Assembly: GCA_036346275.1 (NCBI GenBank)
Contig: CM070723.1
Span: 46,020,743-46,084,742 of the forward strand
DNA from: Otatea glauca
Taxonomy: Eukaryota > Streptophyta > Magnoliopsida > Poales > Poaceae
Reading direction: 5' to 3'
Length of the DNA stretch: 64,000 nt
Below the pieces are notes generated by a model. It searched no databases, was not told the origin of the DNA, and saw nothing but the letters and a program-made list of their open reading frames with translations. Positions 54,806-64,000 of the stretch are shown one piece after another. Made by a program: the position numbers and the translations under genes. Position 1 is the stretch's first letter, and the number at the start of each line of letters is the position of its first letter.

Positions 54806-57309
54806 TGAAAGTGCATCTAGGCACTTATGTTATTTTGGTGATTAATGACAAACACTCATAATGACAATCTATGCAATTAAGTAAATGCTTAACTTAGTGC
54901 TTAGCAAATGACAAACCTCTAATATGATTATATTGCTATGAGACTAACATGTTATTGCCTAGTTGAGTATCAGTCTCATCTTTTAGAGGAAAATCAAATA
55001 GGAAGGTTAAGCAAAGATAAGGTATGCAATTTTGGTATCTATTCTATATGTGTTATTGCATTCCTTTCGTGCAAATGCATAGTGAACTCCAAGTAGCATG
55101 TTGATTTTATATATGCACATTGGTTCATGTCATATTTATTTGTGCATATATATTCATTTGAGTTCATTATGGTATGCATGTATTAACTAGAGTTAAACTT
55201 CATATTGCTATAGATTGACTTGGTGCATGCATGCTTTATTTGTATATCTTCTCATGCAATTCTCTTAGTGAAGTTTATCTAGTGTTGGATCACATATTTA
55301 CTCTTACTCCAAATATTATTTGCACATGTACAATTCGTGTATATTCTATCATGTGCTTCATTTAAGTAAAGACTGTGATCCTTGCCATGATTTAATTGAT
55401 TCATCATATTGGCAATTATCTCTCTAGTGCATATAGATCAATTACACATTCATCATGATGTACTTAGTAGAGAACATTTCTTATGTCAAGTGTTTCCAGT
55501 TATATTGTGCTTCTTTCTATGAAACACTTGTTGTAATCAATTGCTCACAAATATCAACTTGTTCATATCTATTGAGCTTTTGGGACTAATGTCTTTCATG
55601 AGTAGTTTGAAAAGAATTAGGTCCCGTCTGTGTATGATGACCAAGGTATCTTGGAGGATGATCGTTAAGCCGAGGTCAACAAGACGGCGGTGTCACCAAG
55701 AGTTGAGGACTAAGTCAAGATCGACTTGGCGTGGAGATCGTCAGAGAGGATGATCAAGTCAAGGTTGATAGGACGAGAGTCTCATGAGGTGAATCGAGTC
55801 GAGTTGGACAAGGTGAAGATGTCATCAATTATATGGTGAAAGTCTTCATGCATCGACATTAAGAAAGAAGACGGCAAGTGACTATTTCTAGACTTATATT
55901 ATCTTTGATTTATTTTGAGTCTAAGGATTGCCGTACTATTAAGAGGGATGCGATGTCGAATGACTTTTAGATGTGTCAAGTGCTCAAGTGATCCATCCTT
56001 GTGAATCTTAGAAAGAGAGTGGTGTTGGTGGTGCCGAAAAGTGAGGGTTGTAGGTCTCCTTGGATTCTTTGTGATATCTGTATTTATCCTTTGAGTTTTG
56101 GTTAGTGAGACCTTGTTAGTTGTGTAGCCCTCGTTCTTAGCTTTTGATAGAGTCCAAAATCGCTGAAATCGGAGTCCGGAGTGAAAAGTTATGCTCGTTT
56201 TGTCGGGTGGCGGTGCAATCCGGAGTATCCGGATATTCAATCCGGACATTCCGGTTGACACCCTCGGTGGCTGCTCTCAGTCAATCCGAGTATCCGGGTT
56301 TTTCCGGAGTCTCCGGGTTGTGCCCAGCTGTCTCCAACGGCTAGTTTTCTTGGGACCTCTATTTAAAGCCCCCTTCTTCCCCACTTTAAAGAGGCTGTGT
56401 TCCCATAGATTAGAGGTGTTATACCCTTGTTCTTGAGCCCCCAAAACACCTCTTTACCCTTAGATCTAAGTGATCCCCTTGGTGAGAAGGGTTGGGAAGA
56501 GTTTGAGGAGTGAGGTGCTAGGTTGAGTGAGACTTGAGTTGTTTGAGCACTTGATTTCATCTCCAAGCTTGTTCTTCGTGAGCATTTGTTACTCTTGGAG
56601 GTTGAGGACTCCTAGACGGCTAGGAGGTTGCCTACGAGCCACCGGAGCTTTGTGTGGTTGGCCGTGGGAAGTTTGTGAAGGTCGGTTCCGCCTCGTAAGG
56701 GAAGGAATCAAAGGAGTGAAGACCGCGAGTGCATTTGTGCAACACCGGAGGAAGAGGGTTGAAAGAGACCCGGCTCAAGTGTGACCGAGCCGCCTCAACG
56801 GAGACGTAGGATCCCCAAGGATCCGAACCGGGTGAAAAATCATCGTCTCCAAGTTTGCTTCTTACTCATGCTTTAGTATTTGATTTTGAATCTTGAAATT
56901 GCCCGATCTACTCTATTGTTGTGTTTGGCTCTAGATATTCATCATCCCCATGTACCGATAGCATTTAGATCTTTTGTATTCAAGTAGATTGTTGAAAAAT
57001 TGCAGGATTTAAAATCTCATTTCGAGGTCTTAAATCCGAGTATCCGGACTTCAACCCGGATAGTCCGGACATTTCGAGTATCCGGAGATAAGTCCGGACA
57101 CTCGGTCGAGTCCTCGGATCCAATCCGAGTATCCGGACTCTGAACCCGACGATCCGGATATTTTGAGTATCCGGATAAAAATCCGGACACTCGGACTTAG
57201 ACCCTCGGAGATTTTATTTAGCTGCAAATTTTTTATTCCGCTGCATTTAGTGTTAAATATTTTAATTCGCCTATTCACCCCCCTCTAGGCGACATCCCCT
57301 GTCCTTTCA
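54806..57309 (+). repeat. 3' LTR of element B
   Basis: 2504 bp. It is almost free of substitutions relative to the 5' LTR but has many 1-3-bp deletions, concentrated at 57030-57210 in CC/GG runs of the CCGGAGTATCC repeats. The shared motif lies at 55930-55947. Confidence 0.96.
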
Positions 57310-57732
57310 GGAGGACATGCGCCAACTTGTGTGTGTATATATATATTCCTTATCTAAAGCTGTTAGGATATCGGACTCCTTGGAGCGCCACATTAGTCGG
57401 TTCGCGGAAAAGTCCTCGTGAAATCCGATATTACATTCAGGTCCTTTCGCTGGCTCTTGCAAAAAACCTCATGGTTCTGCGCAATCACGTATAGCTCTAA
57501 AAATTACATTTTGGTCCTCTCCGGCTCTTTTGCAAGAAGATCCTATAGTTTCACGCATTCACATGAACACCTTTTGTAAAAAAAACCTCACTATTCTAGA
57601 GAATTACATCTAGACTCGCGGCGTAGCGCGCGGTGCCATTCGGTTATTATTAAAAACTAGATAATCGACCGCGGCGTGCCACGCCGCGACCACCGCTCCC
57701 CACGTGAGCAAATCGAGAAAATGTGCGACTGC
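57310..57732. other. Short intergenic spacer with dispersed repeat copy 2 (57656-57730)
   Basis: The stretch ACTAGATAATCGACCGCGGCG...GAGCAAATCGAGAAAA matches 7574-7690. Upstream of it, CTCGCGGCGTAGCGCGCGGTG is a related GC-rich word. No gene was seen. Confidence 0.6.
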
Positions 57733-58015
57733 CAAGGTTTGAAAATTCGGTTTCGGAATAAAATTCGTCCTTGGCCGGATGACAAAATTTCTAAATTTCA
57801 GAAATATTTCGGATAAAATTTGAATTTTAAAATTCAAATCCGGTCCATGCGGGAACGAAAAATCCGAAATTCGGTGAAAAAACCCGAAATTTTGGGCGAA
57901 ATACCCGAAATTTTGGGTTTTTTGCACCGGCAGAAAAATAGTCTAAACGTTAACTAAACATTTTGAAATTTTTTTGGAGGTTCCTGACATATTTTGTATG
58001 TTCTTACAAAAAATT

Positions 58016-58420
58016 CAGATTATTATCACATCTGAGGAATTTTTAAAAATTCGGAGAGTGGTACTGTCCTGATAAAACACTGATCGACCAGTTTGATCCG
58101 AATGGAAAATGGTACAAATCAAGTTAGAAACTGTTGAAAATTTTTGTTCATGGTTATGATCCATAACTAATGTTCTCACAAAAATTTCAACTGATTATCA
58201 CATATGAAGAACTTTTAAAAATTTGGAGAGTGGTACTGTCCAGATAAAACACTGACCGACAAGTTTGATCCGAATGGAAAATGGTACAAATCAAGTTATA
58301 AATTGTTGAAATTTTTTGTGCATGGTTATGATCCATAACTAATGTTCTCACAAAAATTTCAGATGATTATAAAGCTTCATGAATTTTTGAAAATTCGAAC
58401 AGTGCTACTGTCCTGTTAAA
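58016..58420. repeat. 172-bp tandem repeat, about 2.3 copies, subterminal in the hAT element
   Basis: Copies begin at 58016, 58188 and 58360 (CAGATTATTATCAC, CAACTGATTATCAC, CAGATGATTATAAA) and include GTTTGATCCGAATGGAAAATGG. The third is partial and diverged. Confidence 0.85.
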
Positions 58421-58951
58421 AGGCTTACCGGCACATTGAAACAAAATGAAAAATTATTTTAACGACGTCAGAAATTTTTGAAAATTTTGGTAGGTGGTCT
58501 TGATGTAACATTAATGTTAGTATAAAATTTTGAGGTGTTGATCAAACTTAAATAATTATTAAAAATTCTGTGAAGTTAGAAATTTCGGCAGCATGTTGAC
58601 TGAAATTCGGAGTTTGAGAGTCACAATTAAACACAATCAATGTATATTTGCATGAAAATTAATAGACACGAATTAAAATCGATACATATGAGAATTTATT
58701 GCATATTTGCATCACAATGCCTACGACTACCATGGGCCACGCGAGGCAGGCGCTTGTTGAAATGCTTCTAGGTAAGAGTGCTATATGACCACCATATGCA
58801 TGCCAAGTCCAGCCAACATGAACAAATTTTGGTCACTCTAACCTTCAAACGAAAATGGCCTAATTGATTCTTCAAGTGTACCAACAAATGCTAAGCCTTT
58901 GAGAGACCACTGCATATGAGAATAAAATTAATATATATTTGCATGACGTAC

Positions 58952-61900
58952 TTACGAGTAGTAGTACGCCTGTGGTTGAAACTCCACCTCCGCGTTGTCG
59001 ACAATGACCTCGTGATACCTCCTCTCATGTTGTTGCTTGTATTCTTCCCAGGTCATGTCCCGTGGTAGCCAGGCAGACTTCCAATGTTTGTAATGATACT
59101 CCCAGGCACTAGGTTTCTCGGACTGGAAAAGATAACTGACACTAACAGATGAGTGCTGCGCGTACGGATCGGCGTATGGATCAGTGTAGTCAAACAACGA
59201 AGACATGCTAGATCCATCAACACTTTATCAGTAACCATACGCACCCTGATCTCCTCTATAGGGTATTGAACCATACCCACTATGCTCAGTTGAGAACCCC
59301 AAATGGCTGGAAGACTGACTGCTATACCATGAGCCTGCGTCATCCGTGGTCGTGCTCCCCTCGCCGCCACCCCACCACTCGTCGTGCCTTTCCCCTTACT
59401 ACGGGTCTGCCTCTGTGAGCCCCTCCTCGAGAGGCTAACCCCATGTTGTGATGTTGGTGGAGATGGTGGCTGTGAACGGAAGCGCATGGTATACTGGTCA
59501 GTTTTTGTTCCATCATCGCTGGGAGAGTCTAACTTTATCGTTGAACCACTACTGAGGCTCTGCTCATTATCAGGAGTTTCTGTTTTCTCATCGTTGCCGA
59601 CAGCACGCTCATCATCAGCTATATCTCTTCCTTTTCCCTTGGAAGGCTGGCTCCCCGATAACTTCTCCAAACCGCGTAAAGCTCCTGCCAGTGCGTGGTG
59701 GTCGTCAGTGTTGCTAGCACGCTTTCTCTTCCCTTTGTGCGTGTCACCGACCGCGAACTCGGCCCAATCTGAGAGATTCTTCCCGCCTATGGCCAATTGA
59801 AAGTAACATTAACATCGTTATGAGGTTTTCAATATACATGATGCACAAATAGAATATAAAACAATTATGTTAGTTACCTGTGGCCTTATTCATCTCTTCT
59901 GACGGGATGGAGTCTACCACGAATCTCGCTGGGGGAGGTGGATCAATCCCAGTGTCCTCGTCCAATAGGGGCTCTCCACCAGACCTGCACAGGTCGAACC
60001 ACTCTGCTCGCACTCTCAATGAGCCTATCGAGTGGGTCTTCGTCCTGAGCATCACGGGTTGATTCGTAGTCCCGTAAGCGAAGTCGCAGGTTGTAGTGCA
60101 CGAACACAAGCTACTGCAGTTTTGCATAACTAAATCAGTTCCTCAGCTGCGTATGTACTAAGGCAAATGTGCTCCAATTGCGCTCGCATCCACTTGACGA
60201 CGCGCACTGTGATACTAACCGCAATGCGAACTTCTGCAAAGCTGGCGTCTCATTTCCAAACGCCATCCACCATTGAGCTGCAGGTAATACGATAAAAGAA
60301 AAGATCGTCATTCAGTTGTAAACAACATCGTAGAAATAACTAAAAATACTTATTTACCTGCTGTCATGTGCTCATTAACAGCCTTTGGATATGGTAAGCC
60401 GGGTGGCAAACCGCCCCTTTAAGACGGTATGCTTCAACTTCCGTATGGCTCGCACCATGCAGTATGGTCGTTATTAGCCATAATCTCTAGTGCAGTAGAT
60501 AATGCTCCCATGTACTGCGGAGTACTGCATATGTTGTAGGAGAACTGAGATCGTGGGTCAAGCACGGCGGCTGCAATGCACAAATCATTGTATAGTGAGC
60601 ATAACAAATCCCTACATTGCGTAGTTACCATAAGATAACTGAACATATTAATTTCACTGACCTGCTTGCACGAATGTGGTTTCCCTTATTTCGGTAAACC
60701 CCTTTTCCAGGACTTGCAAGAACATCCTGTAATACTCTCCGTGCTCCCGCAAGCGGTTGTTATACTCATTTCACACAGTCGCGTACTGCATCATGACACC
60801 GTTGATCGTCGGTAACTTGTCTTGATCCGCGAACCTCGACATTCTGTACAAGGGTTCTACAGCCACAACGGACCACTCCATCCACTCCCAAAACTCCCTG
60901 TTCAGGATGTGATCATATGCGTACTTGCCCTCCTCCATCATAGCCCACCTGCTAGTGCCCCAGTCAGGATGTGTCATCTACTGCTGGAACTTCTCTTTTT
61001 TTTGTTGAAGCTATCCAAAAAAACAAAGGTCGTGCCAAACCTAGTGGCATTTGGTCTCACCAACTCTCCCCCAATATGTTGCCGCATCTGTGCGTGCAGA
61101 TTTTTGTGGTTGTACATGAATCTGCAAATCCTCTTGGCCTCTCCCACAACCTTTCTGATTTTTGGGTCATCACACACGTCTTTCAGCATAAGATTCACAG
61201 TGTGTGCCAAGCATGGCTGCCATATAATTCGTGGGTACTACACTCGTAACATCTGGCATGCTTTCTTAAAGTTGGCACCGTTGTCAGTAACCACCTGCAC
61301 GACATGCTCTGCCCCAATCTTCTCAGCCACAACCTTTGTTATCTCGCGTAGCAGGTACTTGTGGTCCTGGACCTTGCCTGTGAGAGAACAAGCCAGATGG
61401 TAGTACGTGTGTCTTTCACGGTGGTATACAAGAGTAAAAACTAAACTGATGGTAGTACCTGTTGCATTGATAGTTTTATGAAAGAACATGACCCCATTGT
61501 AATACATCATGAAGTTGATGATGCTCTGATGAGTAGGTTCGGTCCAAGCATCACACATGACTGTAACACCAAACACGGCCCAATCGTTCTTGAACTTTCA
61601 CAAGTATTGCAATATCTCCTGCTCGTTCTCATCCCGGTACTTCCCATCTATCTCGTGGCCCCGTGGTGGACGAACACCTGGGCCTAGCTCCTGCGTTACC
61701 TTGATTGCACCTGTCCATTGCGGGCATAAGAAATTAGTACAATCATCACACAAGTTCTAACTTACAAACATACAATCATTTCGTACCTGTGAAATATGGA
61801 CACTCGACCTTCCTTCCTGGAATTGCATTAGCATGAGCCCACTTGGCCCATGCCCTTTCTAGCTTATTCCTCCCCCCTGCTTGAATGCAATGTCAATACG

Positions 61901-62383
61901 GGGTTGCTGCGGTGCGCTGCTCCGTGCAAGGTCAACATCAATGCATGCATGGCTTCCTTGTCTTGATTTTCTCCTCCCGAATATTCTGCTGAGAGTGGAT
62001 TGGACCGATGACCTCCCAGCATCACTCCCGGACCCCGAACCTAGGGTCAAACCTTGGCTTCTGAGATAGGCCTCTTCTCTGGAGGCTCTTAAGGCCATCT
62101 TCAGCTGCTCCTGCTCGGTACAGTACTCATCACCCAAGGTAGCCCAGTCGTCGCAAGCCTCCTCCTTACGGAGGCGCTCCTCCTCCCTATCCTTCTTCTT
62201 CTCCCGACATCCACGAAGGTCCGTGAGCATAGCCTACCTAACCACTTTAGGCACGCTAGGACAGGCCTTCACATCGCCCGCGCGGCCAGCCAGATGTTGC
62301 TTGAAACGAGTCGCCCCTCCGCCCTTCATAACATGACTGCAGTAGCTACACTTGAGCTTGCAATGGAACATAGGAGATGCCAT
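58952..62383 (-). pseudogene. hAT transposase (BED zinc finger, DDE core, dimerisation region), multiply broken
   Basis: The start at 62383 opens a BED-type zinc finger (FHCKLKCSYCSHV...TRFKQHLAG), stopped by TAG at 62234-62236, with the same frame continuing to 61859 (charged linker, then SSVQSTLSRIFGRR). After a one-base shift near 61870 the family sequence KLERAWAKWAHAN is seen. Then GVTVMCDAWTEPT (first catalytic Asp), an intron, VVTDNGANFKKAC (second Asp, near 61265), LAHTVNLMLKDV, PNATRFGTTFVFL, WGTSRWAMMEEGKYA, AAVLDPRSQF, and a hATC-like AQWWMAFGNE...CERNWS (Glu) near 60200-60290. The tail runs to a TAA at 58952-58954. At least four stops or frameshifts mean it makes no transposase now. 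Confidence 0.85.
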
Positions 62384-62770
62384 TGAGGCAATGAGATAAA
62401 ATTAAAAGGATTGTATTACAGACTATTAAGTTGCTTGTACTTGGTTACTAAATCATGAAATATTTTTACTGCAACAACAAAATAATACGGCTCATAACTC
62501 ATGACTACATCATGAAATATTTTTCACTGCAAACATACAATACTTTGTTACATCAGCCCAAAAAAGTACAGACTACAAAGAACTCATTCATATTGCTTTG
62601 TCCACAAGTACAGACTAGAATAATATGGCTTCAGGGCTCATGACTCATTAGAACTTGGTAATTTCTTGCTTTTGCTATCTTGGCATTGTACTGGATCCTA
62701 GTTGGGTAAGCCCTTATGTTTTTGTTACCGATCGAATTCGACATATACACGGCATCGGGAAATTACCAAG

Positions 62771-62890
62771 TTTTTGTACTGGATCATCTTCATGTTTTTG
62801 TTGGTTAAGCTCTTATGTTTTTGTACTGGATCATCTTCATGTTTTTGTTGGTTAAGCTCTTATGTTTTGTACTGGATCATCTTCATTCTA
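62771..62890. repeat. 47-bp tandem repeat, about 2.5 copies
   Basis: TACTGGATCATCTTCATG begins at 62777 and 62824 (period 47) and, after a one-base deletion, at 62870. It lies upstream of the hAT transposase start. Confidence 0.9.
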
Positions 62891-63177
62891 CAGACTAGAA
62901 TACATGAATTGAACAGAAAATTAAACAAGTTTGCTCGAAAAAACTGACCTACAGGTGATTTGATGATTCGGCCGAAATTTCGCCAAACCAACCCGAAATT
63001 TTGCTTTAGAGGCCCGAAATTTCGCTACTTGTTGCCGAAAACTCGCTGCAGACGACCAGACATGCCCGGATTTGGCCGGATTTTGGCCGGATCAGGGAGA
63101 GGCGACGTCGCTTCGGCTTGGAGAGGCAGAGAACTAGAGGAAAGTGAAAATGACTGCACAGTGCATGCATGTGAAAT

Positions 63178-63275
63178 GAGCTCTGCCTGTCTTCTGTAAA
63201 GCAAAGACCAATTATTGAGCTCTGCATGTCTTCTGTGAAGCAAAGAAAATGTGCTGTAAAGCGAAGACCAATTAT
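63178..63275. repeat. 39-bp direct repeat
   Basis: GAGCTCTGC(C/A)TGTCTTCTGT begins at 63178 and 63217, with a further GCTGTAAAGCGAAGACCAA copy from about 63252. Confidence 0.85.
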
Positions 63276-63299
63276 CCTAGCCATTAGGTTTTCTTTCAA

Positions 63300-64000
63300 A
63301 TTTTGTTTTTCATAGTTATATGTACGATTTGATGTTCGTAAAGCATTGATCATATTCTCATAAAATTTTGACATCATGATCAACCATAAAAAAATCTCAA
63401 AAAATATGGAAGTGCTACTTGACATTACATTTTTTTGGAATAGTTTCGAGCATGCAAAAATTATAATTTTTTTACATAGTTGGAAGGCATCGATGATATT
63501 CTCATAAAATTTTGAGATCATGATCAAACATGAAAAAATTCCCAAGAAATGTGAATGTGGTACTTCCCAGTTTTCGGACTTCAGAGCGCGTGTTTATACC
63601 GTTTACAATTTTTAATTGAGTAGACAAAATAGGTTCAAATTTTCTAAAACTTTTACAGAAGGGTTATGAGAGAATTATTAACTTCTCATAAAAATTTAAG
63701 GTGATGATCAAACATGAATAAATTTATAAAATTCTAACACAGTTACTGCCTTGTTTATGCTAATTCTGTTTTTTATTTTTAAAACATAACAAACGAAGTT
63801 AAAATATTTTCAAAAATTGTCTGTATGATCCTAGGTGTCTTATGATGGTACCATAATTTTTTCATAGCATGAAAAGGCTTCCTTAATTTTATACAATTCC
63901 GACAGTGTTTCTGTCCAAACTTTAAAATGCTTCAAAAATTAATTTTTTGGACAAATTATCATTGAAGATCACTTTCTCATATGTTATCGATACCATTCTG
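63300..64000. repeat. Right-side subterminal repeats of the hAT element
   Basis: TTCTCATAAAATTTTGA..TCATGATCAA-like units recur at about 63355, 63500 and 63685, each followed by a (CC)ATAAAAAA/CATGAAAAA tail. No coding region is present. Confidence 0.6.

Larger units (their letters stand above)
46087..57309 (+). mobile_element. Complete non-autonomous Sirevirus-type retrotransposon (element B)
   Basis: Two LTRs, an exact initiator-tRNA primer site and a polypurine tract are present, and the target duplication GGAGG (46082-46086, 57310-57314) is perfect. The 6.2-kb interior holds only a gag-like ORF; protease, integrase, RT and RNase H are absent. By eye the LTRs differ by very few substitutions, so the insertion is recent and must have used proteins from another element. 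Confidence 0.95.
57733..64000 (-). mobile_element. hAT DNA transposon, left end inside the window, right end beyond it
   Basis: The broken transposase on the minus strand is of hAT type. The likely outer end is CAAGGTTTGAAAATTCGG at 57733, followed inward by CCGAAATT/AATTTCGG words; the same CCGAAATTTCG vocabulary appears at 62970-63030 on the other side of the gene. Subterminal repeats occur on both sides (58016-58400 and 63300-63720). No matching AACCTTG end is found before 64000, so the element runs off the window and the target duplication cannot be checked. Confidence 0.6.

Noticed and set aside
59384..59800. 138-codon plus-strand frame
   Set aside because: It is the antisense of the 3' part of the hAT transposase pseudogene.

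Overview
The window is nuclear DNA of a grass (Poaceae). The evidence is two intron-bearing housekeeping genes, GC-rich 5' ends, and a dense, nested load of grass-type transposons (Sirevirus-type Ty1/copia LTRs, a BARE/Angela-like LTR, MULE, hAT and MITEs). Only two genes look like functional host genes; almost everything else is transposon-derived. No tRNA, rRNA or CRISPR feature was found.

Layout. 1-2552 is the 3' part of a large LTR cut by the window edge. 2553-9248 is intergenic with one Sirevirus-type solo LTR (5419-6984, TSD GGATG), a micro-repeat tract (7763-8092) and a dispersed repeat. 9249-14953 (minus strand) is a seven-exon gene for mitochondrial ribosomal protein mS29/DAP3, with a solo LTR in intron 2 (11975-13132, TSD GAAAA). 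15347-16501 holds MITE-type elements. 17477-39817 is a MULE-like DNA transposon with ~86-bp inverted ends, a 9-bp target duplication and clustered GTCGCCC/GGGCGAC subterminal palindromes. It carries a broken chimeric gene (MULE-transposase-like N-terminus joined to a plant mobile domain) and a second unrecognised ORF. It is interrupted by a 3.3-kb solo LTR (19403-22733) and by a copia-type solo LTR (23577-36112), which is itself interrupted by a full-length degenerate Sirevirus-type retrotransposon (24737-35910). Without the insertions it would be about 6.5 kb. Its right end lies about 730 bp upstream of the start codon of the RNA polymerase II subunit RPB11 gene (40548-43761, plus strand, five coding exons).

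Downstream, after a MITE (44095-44439), 46087-57309 is a second complete Sirevirus-type element (TSD GGAGG). It has near-identical 2.5-kb LTRs and no pol, so it is non-autonomous; its gag-like ORF carries five copies of an exact-period 27-residue repeat. From 57733 to the window end lies a hAT element with a broken BED/DDE transposase on the minus strand.

The most unusual signals are four. (1) About 20 hairpins in the 19403-22733 LTR have different self-complementary stems around a nearly invariant TGTGT loop. (2) The composite PMD-carrying MULE-like transposon. (3) An 18-bp motif and family-specific palindrome clusters are shared by all four Sirevirus-type LTR families here. (4) The 27-residue repeat expansion in the non-autonomous element. 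Every insertion boundary except the two truncated edge elements and some MITEs is supported by an observed target-site duplication.
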